A DNA stretch of 14,205 nt from Amoebophrya sp. AT5.2 (GCA_005223375.1 RXOD01005419.1:1-14205), one strand, 5' to 3'; counted from the stretch's first letter, positions 1 through 7,623 are shown. The notes: generated by a model from the sequence alone, not told the origin. Numbers and translations: made by a program.

Positions 1-15
1 TTTTTGGCCTTCGTG

Positions 16-300
16 TTAGCATCTGTCGATCTTTCTAATCTCTTGCTTGGCGTTGGCAGTGTCCGCAAGCTCCTCGCGGCAGCTCTTCCGGTCCTCGAGC
101 GCCAGCAAGCCGTGCCACTGCAGCAGGGGCTGCTGCCACTGCAGAGGGACTGGCGACCCGGCAGCTAGCAGCTGCATCTCGCTACGCTTGCGGCACGCTG
201 GATCCTGCCAGGTGACCGCCACAACCATGATCACTAGGGCGGTAACCCCGACCACAACCACCAAGACGCGGCTTGGGCTCTTACTTAACATTGCGCCCAT
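16..300 (-). CDS. Small single-span membrane protein, unrecognised
   Basis: This 94-residue ORF begins at an ATG (298-300, read on the minus strand) and ends at a TAA at 16-18. Residues about 12-30 form one strongly hydrophobic stretch (VLVVVVGVTALVIMVVAVTW) after a short basic N-terminus, as expected of a signal anchor or signal peptide. The tail is amphipathic, with two Trp-containing near-repeats (PLQWQQ, PLLQWHG), and then charged. The tail faintly resembles the region after the splice site in the gene at 10280-10958 (PLLQLQPQW then basic residues), but this similarity is too short to rely on. The ORF may continue through an intron or off the window edge. I do not recognise the family. 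An overlapping plus-strand ORF (47-367) is judged a shadow. Confidence 0.4.
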   Translation of the reverse strand: MGAMLSKSPSRVLVVVVGVTALVIMVVAVTWQDPACRKRSEMQLLAAGSPVPLQWQQPLLQWHGLLALEDRKSCREELADTANAKQEIRKIDRC

Positions 301-546
301 AGTGATCCTGTTCCTGATCTTGATCTACTGGTGCCAAAGTTGCAGAAAAAGTTGCAAGGAGCCTTAGCAACGCCGAAGTTGAAGCAAAGTTGTTGTACTT
401 TGTTTCAGTTATGTAGGTTGGAAGCCCTGCAGTTGGGAGGTCATGGGAAAGAGGGCAAAGAGTATCCATGATCCGCCCAGTAAGCAACGACGATTAGCGA
501 GGAAACCGTTGCGGAGAACCAAACGGGACACACGAGTAGATGACGG
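301..546. other. Intergenic stretch, nothing recognised
   Basis: This stretch separates the minus-strand membrane-protein ORF from the doubtful plus ORF starting at 547. A short minus ORF (281-487) overlaps it but has no coding-like composition. No repeat, promoter element or RNA gene is evident. If the left ORF is a real minus-strand gene, its promoter and 5' untranslated region would lie here. Confidence 0.4.
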
Positions 547-987
547 ATGGTACAGAACGGCATCAGATATCATTCATCGTGGCACGAGAGACCAAGGCTG
601 GCGAAAAGCAGCAACGAAATGACAGCTGTAAGTCAAACGGTGCGGGAATGGATGACAAGCACGGAACGAATGGGTGACAAGCACGGTGCGCGAAGCTGTT
701 GTGACACCACTTACTTTGCACGAGCGCGGAACGGAAGTAGCAAAGTGTTCGCAAATCTCGTCCCGAGGGGCTGCGACACACAGAAACAAAGCGCTCACGC
801 TGAGATAGAGACTCAGTTGTTGCAGCAGATGTTGCAGGCTGACGAGGAAGGATCGATGTCGATCTGCAAAAATAGTCTCCGTTTTCAGGAGCTGTCTACT
901 TCATGCCAACCGCGGCATCAATCATCCAAAGCCTCCAGGTCGCCTGCGAAGGCAACGACCTCATCTCTGCGGCAGCAATGGAAATAG
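547..987 (+). CDS. Doubtful 146-residue ORF
   Basis: The ORF opens with an ATG at 547 (context CGGATGG) and runs to a TAG at 985-987. The product is hydrophilic, rich in Ser, Arg and Gln, with no hydrophobic segment and no motif I recognise. It contains an imperfect 22-bp tandem duplication (646-689). Because 22 is not a multiple of three, the repeat units are read in different frames, which argues weakly against long-standing protein constraint. A GTAAGT donor-like word lies inside it at about 629, so part of the ORF could instead be intron. Ungapped length is the only real evidence. Confidence 0.2.
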   Translation: MVQNGIRYHSSWHERPRLAKSSNEMTAVSQTVREWMTSTERMGDKHGARSCCDTTYFARARNGSSKVFANLVPRGCDTQKQSAHAEIETQLLQQMLQADEEGSMSICKNSLRFQELSTSCQPRHQSSKASRSPAKATTSSLRQQWK

Positions 988-1515
988 CTATAGCATCACG
1001 ATCATCTAAAAAACTGTAATTAAGTCGTCGTGTATGACTGCGAGTGCGACTAAAACTAAGTATAAATTAATACGAAGCAAGTTGTTAGTATCAGAATGCA
1101 TGCGGTTGATTGTTCTAAAAAGCGTGCGCGAAAAACTCAAAGCAGGAAATTTGAAACCAGATTTTGTACTTGCGTAGCAGAAAAACTGATGGACAAGAAG
1201 GTGTTTGTGTCCTGAGCAGGCAACTTCTGATTTCATTATCTTTCAGGATTTCCTTTCCATAACTTCCAGCCCTTTCTTTCCAAGCCATTCTCTCGTTGCC
1301 AGAATGACCACCACAATGTCCTCGTCGCTTTCCCAAAGTGAGCTTCCAAGAACTGCCCAAGTGCGCCCCCCAAAAACAAGGGGGGCGCAAAAGTCGCGTG
1401 GGAACTACGAAGCCAAACGTCGGTAAGAAGGAGTAGGTGACGTAGGTGAGTCATGAATTATTCATCACAACACTCAGCTGCGGGCTATTTTTGTCATTCC
1501 AGCGCATTTGCCGCC
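988..1515. other. AT-rich intergenic stretch with one strong hairpin
   Basis: This is the region 3' of the minus-strand gene remnant at 1516-1759. The part at 990-1200 is AT-rich with no credible ORF. Short ORFs on both strands at 1115-1454 have no coding character. The stretch holds a perfect GC-rich inverted repeat at 1363-1388 (listed separately) and an acceptor-like plus-strand sequence, ATCTTTCAG, at about 1238-1246, with no matching exon that I can define. Confidence 0.4.
1363..1388. repeat. Perfect 9-bp inverted repeat (hairpin)
   Basis: The left arm GCGCCCCCC (1363-1371) and right arm GGGGGGCGC (1380-1388) pair perfectly across an 8-base A-rich loop (AAAAACAA). The stem is all G-C, so it would be stable in either transcript. 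It sits about 130-150 bases beyond the end of the frameshifted remnant of the minus-strand repeat-protein gene, roughly where a 3' untranslated region could be. Its function is unknown. Confidence 0.7.
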
Positions 1516-1759
1516 TTAAAATCTGTACACGGGGGTGCCATCGAGCAGAAGTCCAACCACACCGCCGTCACCGTGACCACCGCCGTCACCGTGTGCCCTA
1601 AGTACAGCGTTGTTGCGGGCGAGCCACACCAACTTTGCGCTGGTTTTCGCGGGCTCCAGTACCTGGCCCAAGAAGTCTGTGACCCACCCACAGACGATGC
1701 CGGTCTGAGCGACCTCTATGTCTCCCCGGATTTCAATCGGAACATCCTCCCAGCTCGAC
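1516..1759 (-). pseudogene. Out-of-frame C-terminal remnant of the 1733-3193 gene
   Basis: Read in the frame shifted relative to the upstream gene, this stretch encodes about 80 residues beginning VSSWEDVPIEIRGD and ending at a stop at 1516-1518. It matches the C-terminus of the paralogue at 4843-6081 (VSSWEDVPVQIRGD, then TGIACGWVTDFWNQV against TGIVCGWVTDFLGQV here). The similarity starts exactly where the 1733-3193 frame goes wrong. The paralogue has four extra bases there, which encode the Trp of HIGWVSSW. I infer that a 4-nt deletion cut this tail off. The distal part is less similar and carries an 18-bp tandem repeat (1561-1593) giving HGDGGGHGDGG. A tiny intron or a sequencing error are the alternatives. 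Confidence 0.65.
1561..1593. repeat. 18-bp period tandem repeat
   Basis: The 15-mer ACCGCCGTCACCGTG occurs at 1561-1575 and again at 1579-1593, a period of 18. On the minus strand, in the remnant reading frame, it encodes a Gly/Asp/His repeat (HGDGGGHGDGG). The period keeps that frame, which fits expansion while the tail was still coding. Confidence 0.8.
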
Positions 1760-3193
1760 ACCAATATGCTGGCAGTGCGTGGTCATCTGCGAAGCAAGTT
1801 GATCTTCTTCGTCTTCCGTACCAGAACCAGTGTAGTCCTCGAGCTCGCGGCCGCCATATTTGAGGCCATGGGCGCCGTATCCCGGTGCTGTAAGCAGCGC
1901 GTAGACGACGTCCGGGTGTTGCCACAAGTGCCAGGGCACTTGAGCCGCGGGATCTGTAATCAGCAGGCCCGGTAAATGCCTCGGCAGGGACGTTGAGTGG
2001 TCGTCGTCCGAGTCGGAGTTCAGTGTCTCCGAGGATGGAGAACGCGGACGCACCATCTCTGGATAAAACAAGTCTGGCAACTCGAATTCCAGAGCGGCCG
2101 CCACGACGTCTGGATCGTTCTTCGCCGCGTCGGAGACGTCGCGTTCCCAGTTCGCGATTCCGAAACAGGTCGAACCTGTTTCCTGCTGCTGGTGAATCAG
2201 TTCCGCGACCACAGCTGGATGGGCCCGCAATACACTTGGATCGAGGGCCAGCGCCGCTTCAACCTCGGCCACCGAACGAAAGAGCCCGTAGTTGCGGTTC
2301 ATGCCGAAGCTTTTGAGTGCCGCCGCGACGAAGTCCGGGTCTCGCAACAACCTCTTTCGGAGCTGGGGGTGGCTCGATTCCAAGCTCCGCCAGCGTCTGA
2401 CCATGTCTTTGAACGCCTCTCCCGTCACGCCCTGGCTCCCCGCGGTGCGCACTGCAGCTACCACCGCCCGGGGGAGGAGCTGCTCCCGGAACATGTCTGG
2501 TAGCTGTTGCCACTCCGCATCCGAAAGCCACCCCCGCAGCAACGCCTGGGCCACTACGTCCGGATCCATGCGCGCCTCCGCAGGAATCTCCTCCCAGTTC
2601 CGAATCTCGGGGAGCACAAACGCCCGCGACGCCGCGATGACGGCCGGTCGAGGTGAGGAGGAGCGCGAGCAGCATCCCGCTTTCACCTTTGTGGGCACCC
2701 TTACATCATCTGTGTAGCCACAGAACTCCGTTGGAGTTGGCGATGGAGAGCGAGACTCCAAAAAGGGTCCTCCACTCCTGACTGACGTCGAGCTCGAGTA
2801 GGAGTCCTGTCTAGAAGTACTCGCACCAGCGGAACTGTAGCTCACTGCTACTGCAACTGGCATGCTAGCACTCTTGTGATCATCATGGTCACTGCTGGTG
2901 CTGGGCCGTTCTTCTACACCGGGTTGTGCAACTTCTGGTTCTGTCTCGCGGTTCATCACTTCTGCAACAATGAAGCTGTTAGTGCGCAGAACGGCAGTGT
3001 ACGCGTTTTCCGCCGGAGTCAACACCTTTGCGACACTGGCCTGCTCCGTTGAGGGACCGCTGCGGCCCGGGCTTTTTTTCTGTCTCGCGGCGGAAGAGCG
3101 CGCGCCTGGCTTGACGCGAACTGCGTGCGCTGCTAGGCCGAGGGCAAACGCCAGAAGTACGCGTGGTCCACCGGCGCAAGAGGAGATTGGCAT
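1733..3193 (-). CDS. Secreted-type repeat protein, copy 1 (3'-truncated)
   Basis: This 486-residue ORF starts at an ATG at 3191-3193 with a good context (AACCATGCC). Residues 1-25 form a signal-peptide-like N-terminus (hydrophobic VLLAFALGLAA, possible cut after AHA). Residues about 40-185 are a low-complexity Ser/Pro/Thr-rich linker. From about 197 come degenerate helical units of the form W-x-x-(I/V)-P...D-P-D-V-V-x-x-A-L, at about 199-220 (MDPDVVAQALLRG), 283-296 (RDPDFVAAAL), 323-333, 346-369 (NDPDVVAAAL) and 413-437 (HPDVVYALL). They resemble DUF4116-type repeats. The paralogue at 4843-6081 matches all of this except the linker. An acidic stretch (residues 455-464) precedes the end. The last eight residues are frameshift-derived, so one repeat is lost. 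The product is probably secreted or organellar; its function is unknown. A T7 run at about 3071 is a possible slippage point. Confidence 0.8.
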   Translation of the reverse strand: MPISSCAGGPRVLLAFALGLAAHAVRVKPGARSSAARQKKSPGRSGPSTEQASVAKVLTPAENAYTAVLRTNSFIVAEVMNRETEPEVAQPGVEERPSTSSDHDDHKSASMPVAVAVSYSSAGASTSRQDSYSSSTSVRSGGPFLESRSPSPTPTEFCGYTDDVRVPTKVKAGCCSRSSSPRPAVIAASRAFVLPEIRNWEEIPAEARMDPDVVAQALLRGWLSDAEWQQLPDMFREQLLPRAVVAAVRTAGSQGVTGEAFKDMVRRWRSLESSHPQLRKRLLRDPDFVAAALKSFGMNRNYGLFRSVAEVEAALALDPSVLRAHPAVVAELIHQQQETGSTCFGIANWERDVSDAAKNDPDVVAAALEFELPDLFYPEMVRPRSPSSETLNSDSDDDHSTSLPRHLPGLLITDPAAQVPWHLWQHPDVVYALLTAPGYGAHGLKYGGRELEDYTGSGTEDEEDQLASQMTTHCQHIGVELGGCSD

Positions 3194-4003
3194 GGTTTTG
3201 GTTTATTTGCTACTTCTACTTGCAAGGAAAAATATGCATAGATTAGTTGTAGTTCAACAACTTCAACAAAAAAATATAATTAAAATTAAGAACAGCGGTC
3301 GGAAGTTTACGTCAAGCAATGCATGGCTCGAGATATCAGTGCACGGACAGACAAAATGAATTTGGAGATGGAGAGTCTCTACGTCTAGTAAACGATTTTC
3401 TTGCTTCAATAGAAGCATAAAACTGGTGCATACGTCCTGGTCCTGTACGGTACTGATAAGCTGCTGTTGTAGAAGTTGGAGAGGTTGTCACTGTTGTATG
3501 TATCCGGCTTTCCTTTGGCTGTTTGCAGAAGTTCCCCGATTCTTGAGAAGCAAGAATAGGTATCCATCGTCGATCTACGCGCGATGCCGCGGCAAAACAA
3601 AAGCAGTCGCATAGAGTAGCAGCAACGAATCAATGAAATTTTGGGATCGACGATCACAGAAGCTATTTGCTTGGATCCAAATCATCGCAGATCTCGAACA
3701 GTGGTTTGTCCCCATCAAGGAAGATCAACAGCAACTCTCTGTTGCTCAAGGTACTTAGATTGCCGACGCTGCAGTCTGAAAAATTCTTGCGAGCGCCCAG
3801 CCATCATCCCGATTTCATGCCTCCTTCACCTGCACGTTATTCATTGGTGCGCACCCTGAGGCGCGTCCGCTGACGACTTCCCTGGCAAGCAGGCATGACT
3901 TGGAAAAAGTGATGGAGTAGCTACCCCAATCCCGTTTTGCTTGTTGTGTACACACGAATACTAACTTCAGCAGCGCAACCGCAACACCCTCGAGGTAGGC
4001 CAC
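3194..4003. other. Upstream region of copy 1, homologous to upstream region of copy 2
   Basis: No gene is supported here. The first 100 bases are AT-rich, as expected of a 5' flank for the minus-strand gene. From about 3480 to 3920 the sequence is colinear with 6370-6870. Shared anchors are GATCGACGAT (3645 and 6525), GATCTCGAA (about 3691 and 6571), GCGCCCAG (3793 and 6695) and GACTTGGAA (3897 and 6844), all offset by 2.88-2.95 kb. Short ORFs on either strand are not conserved in frame between the two copies, so I read this as duplicated non-coding DNA. A minus ORF at 3815-4003 shows a weak matching peptide (SKS...VSGRA) in the other copy and might be an exon fragment. Confidence 0.5.
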
Positions 4004-4842
4004 GTAGAACCTTGCTCCTCTGTATGTTTTTTTGTTGATGCCGCGTAAAGTTGTGCTACTTCTTATGCTCTGTTTGGAGTCTGTCTCTGGAGCAGGAGCG
4101 AAGTTTCAATTACATTTATGCAATTTCAATTTGAAGACCAAAAGCAAAACTCGTCAGCAGTCGTAGTGAGGTCAGCACATCAAAAGTCTTCATGTCTAAG
4201 TACTTCAGCTGCGGGCGCAGTCTTTACCGCTCAGACAAGCTCCTTCACGCTAATTCAAGCACACGGGGGAATAAAATTGAAAAACGAATTCATCCCAGCT
4301 ATGAGTTGCAGCAGGCTTTTCTCCTCGTGTGGGTGTGCTCACTGCACTGCTCAGACTCAGTACTTCTTCTGGTTTTGGAGGTGGCGCACTAAAGTTAGTA
4401 CACGTGGGCGAGATGGGGATTGGGCGCATACTTCATTCAACGTCGCTGTCCACGCCAAAGGCTTCCACCTCAATCGCGGCTATAAGTACTGCCTTCGCCG
4501 GACAACGACGCGGAACATCAGCGGCAGATTGGCTGGAAGGCGGTAAGTGCTGCGTGCACGACGACGACCCCGGGCTGTCGAGATGATCTTCATCCTGCTC
4601 TTCCGTTGCTTGTACTACTTCTTGCTTCCGAGAAAGCGTCCCTGGCGTTGACGTTCTTGCTCTCACTGGTCTACTCTTTCCAAGTCCAGCGGCACGAGTG
4701 CCACTGCATTCCGCTTTCTGGAATACTCGTCCTCGTCCTCCTCGTACTTCATCTACCTATCTGAGTAGGTAGTTACTTGGTGTCATTGATTGATTGATAT
4801 GCCCACCTGGGGGTAAAAGTTGATTTATCACAATCTTGAATC
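4004..4842. other. Spacer between the duplicated units, weak ORFs only
   Basis: This spacer lies upstream of copy 1 and downstream of copy 2, both on the minus strand. A plus ORF at 4118-4546 (142 residues, ATG start) has no recognised motif but runs into a consensus donor, GTAAGT, at 4543-4548, so it could be a first exon. A minus ORF at 4433-4666 has an acidic and Ser-rich composition but no ATG. It could be a 3' exon of the gene at 4843-6081 with an acceptor at about 4717 (TATTCCAG), which I cannot confirm. A 7-bp hairpin lies at 4753-4772. I would not annotate a gene here. Confidence 0.35.
4753..4772. repeat. 7-bp inverted repeat downstream of copy 2
   Basis: CTACCTA (4753-4759) pairs with TAGGTAG (4766-4772) across a 6-base loop. 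It lies about 70 bases past the stop codon of the minus-strand gene ending at 4843, probably in its 3' untranslated region. No equivalent is seen beyond copy 1. It may be chance. Confidence 0.4.
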
Positions 4843-6081
4843 TTATTTCTCTTTGCCCACTACACCAGCTCGCTCCAAATCCTCCTCCGACGCTGACCCG
4901 ACGTCGGTTTTTGAGATTGCGCCCCACCACCCGTGACCGTGCAGTACCCCCTCGTCGTGCGCGAACTCCAACACATTCTCGTTGCTCTTCGCGGGCTCCG
5001 GCACCTGGTTCCAGAAGTCCGTGACCCACCCACAGGCGATGCCGGTCCAAGCGACACTCTCGTCCCCCCGAATTTGAACCGGAACATCCTCCCAGCTCGA
5101 CACCCATCCAATGTGCTGACAGTGCGTGGTCTCCTGCGACGCAAGCTCCTCATCTTCCGTACCATTGTCGTGCTCGTCGTGGTCCTGGTCCTCCCCGCCG
5201 TACTTAAGGCCGTGGGCGCCGCTGCCCTCCGTCGTAAGCAGTGCGTAGACAACGGCCGGGTCCTGCCACAGGTGCTGCGGGACCTGGGCCCGCGGATCCG
5301 AGATCAGATGGCCCCGTAAATGCGCCGGGACGGCGCCCTGGTCAACAAGGTTTGATTCCATCCCTGTCTCTGTCACCAGCGGATTCACCATCTCCAGAGC
5401 AGCCACCACTACGTCCGGATCATTTTTGGCCGCGTCTGGGACGTCGCGCTCCCAGCTCGTGATTCCGAAGGTGCGTAGAGCGTCCTCTTGTCCCTCAAGA
5501 AAATCTGAGTGCGCGCGGAGCCCGGCTGCGATGACAGCCGGATGGTCCCTTACACTTGAATCGAGGGGCAACGCGCCTTGAACCTCACCCACCGACCGGA
5601 AGAACCCGCGTGCGTGGATGCCAACGCTGAGTGCCGCTGCGACGAATTCTGGGTGTCGGAGTAGCTGCTGCCGGAGCTGGGGGCTAGTTGAATGCAAATT
5701 CCGCCACCAGATTGTCATGTCTTGAAGCGCTCTGGCCGAATGGTCCTGGGCCTCCGCCGAGCGCACCGCAGCGGCCAACGCCAGCGGGAGGCGCTGCTCC
5801 TCAAGCGTCTCCGGAAGTTGCTGCCACACCGGATGCGAATCCGTAAGCCAGCCCCGTAGCACGGCCTGCGCCACCACGTCCGCATCCGCATGGGCTTCTG
5901 CAGGAACCCCCCCGTCCCAGTTCCGAATCGCGGGGGGCGCAAACGCGAACCCCCGCGACGGTGCCGCGATGATGTTGACCGGTCGAGGTAGAGGTAATGC
6001 TGGCGAGGATGAGCCCGGAAGCGCCTGCCCGAAGGCATACGCCAGCAGTGCGCGCCCACCAGCGCTGGAAAATATTGGCAT
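4843..6081 (-). CDS. Repeat protein, copy 2 (full-length paralogue)
   Basis: I chose the ATG at 6079-6081 because MPIFSSAGG then aligns with the start of copy 1 (MPISSCAGG). An ATG three codons upstream (6088-6090) is equally possible. The product is 412 residues. A short N-terminal hydrophobic stretch (ALLAYAFGQAL) may be a signal or targeting sequence. The same degenerate helical units as in copy 1 follow: DADVVAQAVLRGWL, RHPEFVAAALSVG, DHPAVIAAGL, NDPDVVVAAL, DPAVVYALL, and a last unit WVSSWEDVPVQIRGD...GIACGWV that copy 1 has lost. An acidic linker (DHDEHDNGTEDEE) precedes the last unit. By eye, identity to copy 1 in the repeat region is roughly half. The Ser-rich linker of copy 1 is absent. 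I suggest a DUF4116-like fold; its function is unknown. It ends GVVGKEK then TAA. Confidence 0.8.
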   Translation of the reverse strand: MPIFSSAGGRALLAYAFGQALPGSSSPALPLPRPVNIIAAPSRGFAFAPPAIRNWDGGVPAEAHADADVVAQAVLRGWLTDSHPVWQQLPETLEEQRLPLALAAAVRSAEAQDHSARALQDMTIWWRNLHSTSPQLRQQLLRHPEFVAAALSVGIHARGFFRSVGEVQGALPLDSSVRDHPAVIAAGLRAHSDFLEGQEDALRTFGITSWERDVPDAAKNDPDVVVAALEMVNPLVTETGMESNLVDQGAVPAHLRGHLISDPRAQVPQHLWQDPAVVYALLTTEGSGAHGLKYGGEDQDHDEHDNGTEDEELASQETTHCQHIGWVSSWEDVPVQIRGDESVAWTGIACGWVTDFWNQVPEPAKSNENVLEFAHDEGVLHGHGWWGAISKTDVGSASEEDLERAGVVGKEK

Positions 6082-7082
6082 CCGATGCATGGTCTCAGGC
6101 GCAGTCGAGCTGAAGCATGTAAAAGCCAAAAGTTCAAGTTGTTTTATCTCTAACTCTAAGTCAAAGTACTGTCCTTTACGATAAGTAGATCGTGGAGTTG
6201 TACATGTCCTTTACGTCCTTTACGATAAGTAGATCATGGAGAAGAGAAAGAGAGAGCAATCTTCAGAGTCAGCGGTTGGTGGATGTAGCACAAGAAGCTG
6301 GCTGCTTCTGGTCCTCGTCCAAGTACAACAATGTCCTAGAAGAAAGGCAAGGGCTGTTTTGGTGTGTAGAAGGTCTCGATGTGTCCGGCTTTGGCCGCTT
6401 TCTGATGCAAACAAAGTATTGTTACCAAAGTCTTGGCCTTGGGAAGTATCAATCATACACGGAGTTGTACTACATGCGAGGCCGTAGAAAAGAAAACGTC
6501 ACAAGAATAGCAGCTATGAACTGAGATCGACGATATTTGTGCTTAGATCCGAGCGATTATTAAGGTGAAGATCTCGAAGACGAAGAAAAACGACCACTAT
6601 CATACGAGCATTGCTTCTCCCTCCATCAAATAAACTTTCTGCTTCTCTTCAAAAAGAATTATCGCTACATTTTGGGAGATTGAGATTCATTCCAGCGCCC
6701 AGCAACCCAACGGCTGGGTTATCTGCGTTTACAATTTATTTTTTCATCTTTCTTGATGTTCCTGATTTCATTGCGCTTTGCTTCACGTTTGGGTGCGCCC
6801 TGCACGCCCACTCACAAATGCCCTCAGTAACAGGTGCGCGTGCGACTTGGAAGAAGTGGATATTAATTGATGTACCGAACCTTTTGGGGTAACAGTACCC
6901 ACATGTTGTAAGTAGCTCCGTAGCTCAACCGCCTGAAAGTGGTGGAGGGCTGCTTCACGTACGAAAAGTTCGAGTACTTACATTATTGTGTCTCATCCTC
7001 CACTGTTTCCACCAAACGTGCTTCCTCCTGCCCTGCTTCCTCCTCCACTCCAGCGCTCCTTTAGAAAAACGCTTTTTCGACC
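6082..7082. other. Upstream region of copy 2, with direct repeats
   Basis: This contains the 5' flank of the minus-strand gene and the duplicated segment matching 3480-3920. A 27-bp direct repeat sits at 6171-6241. A plus ORF at 6204-6524 (ATG at 6204, about 106 residues, with Trp, Tyr and Cys) looks somewhat protein-like but is broken in the homologous DNA of copy 1. A plus ORF at 6611-6892 is likewise not conserved in frame. A small hairpin (AACCCA/TGGGTT) lies at 6704-6720. From 7010 to 7064 the plus strand has a pyrimidine-rich run ending in CCAG and TTTAG that looks like a 3' splice site, but no exon follows it convincingly. Confidence 0.4.
6171..6241. repeat. 27-bp direct repeat upstream of copy 2
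   Basis: Two copies beginning GTCCTTTACGATAAGTAGAT occupy 6171-6197 and 6215-6241 and differ at one base of 27. A third partial unit, GTCCTTTACG, is at 6206-6215, directly joined to the second. The block lies about 90-160 bases upstream of the start codon at 6081, so it may be promoter or leader sequence. Copy 1 has no such repeat. Confidence 0.8.
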
Positions 7083-7514
7083 CTAAGTCGTAGCCCCTCC
7101 ACCTGCTCTGCGTCGTGAAGATTTCTCGCACGCATCCCCTAGTGCTGCTTCCGAAACTTGATGCTGAACTTGTTCCCCTACCCCACAGGTCATCTCCTGG
7201 CCATCCGTCTCCGTGTCCTCGCTGGCTGTCGCCGTCGCGTCCTCCGAAGCAGTGCCATCGCCCCCCTCGCTCGTGGACGGCGACGGTGGCAGCAGTGAGC
7301 GTCTCTGGCGTTCCCCCAACCGCTCCAAGAGGCGCAGTTGGCGCTGGAATCCTGAAGCAGCGTCCGACACTTGTGTGTCAACAGCAGGCTCGAAATGGTG
7401 CACGAGCGCGTCCTGCTCCTTGCCCCAATTGGCGAACCAAAACCCGATCACCGTCGTGGCTTCCGCAACCACCACCGCACCGGCACCGACCACAAACAAC
7501 AAGTCGGCCGGCAT
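7083..7514 (-). CDS. Small membrane-anchored acidic protein, Ser-Glu-Asp repeats
   Basis: This 143-residue ORF starts at an ATG at 7512-7514 and ends in a TAG at 7083-7085. Residues 5-28 are hydrophobic (LLFVVGAGAVVVAEATTVIGFWF), a likely single membrane span. Residues about 55-75 form an amphipathic, Leu- and Arg-rich stretch (FQRQLRLLERLGERQRR). An acidic low-complexity part with SED repeats (TASEDATATASEDTETDG) follows, then a tail ending in RRR. Codons are strongly G/C-ending, as in the other better-supported genes here. The SED part and its order resemble the gene at 10280-10958, suggesting a small family. The frame is open 36 bases upstream to a possible acceptor (TGCTTTAG at about 7528), so an upstream exon is possible. 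Function is unknown. Confidence 0.55.
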   Translation of the reverse strand: MPADLLFVVGAGAVVVAEATTVIGFWFANWGKEQDALVHHFEPAVDTQVSDAASGFQRQLRLLERLGERQRRSLLPPSPSTSEGGDGTASEDATATASEDTETDGQEMTCGVGEQVQHQVSEAALGDACEKSSRRRAGGGATT

Positions 7515-7551
7515 CAGAAGGAAAGCTAAAGCAAAAGTGTCGAAGTAGTAC

Positions 7552-7623
7552 TACGTATAGTAGATGTAGTGAGAAGGAGAACTGATTCACCCTCGCATGC
7601 CGTGGTACGTAGTAGATGTAGTG
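7552..7623. repeat. Imperfect direct repeat upstream of the 7083-7514 ORF
   Basis: TACGTATAGTAGATGTAGTG at 7552-7571 recurs as TACGTAGTAGATGTAGTG at 7606-7623, differing only by a 2-base deletion. It sits 38-109 bases upstream of the minus-strand start codon at 7514, a placement similar to the direct repeats upstream of copy 2. It may be a promoter or leader element. Confidence 0.7.

Noticed and set aside
1997..2503. 168-residue plus ORF inside copy 1
   Set aside because: It is antisense to the repeat-protein gene, whose minus frame is supported by its paralogue. It is a shadow of the third-position G/C bias.
6913..6972. tRNA-like stretch (CTCCGTAGCTCAACCG ... GTTCGAG)
   Set aside because: It has words resembling a D arm and a T loop, but the D stem has no matching GAGC partner, the acceptor ends do not pair and no anticodon stem can be drawn.
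7115..7585. 156-residue plus ORF opposite the SED-repeat gene
   Set aside because: It starts at a GTG and is Pro/Arg/Ser-rich, as expected of the antisense of a GC-rich acidic coding sequence. The minus frame has a membrane span, G/C-ending codons and similarity to another gene in the window.
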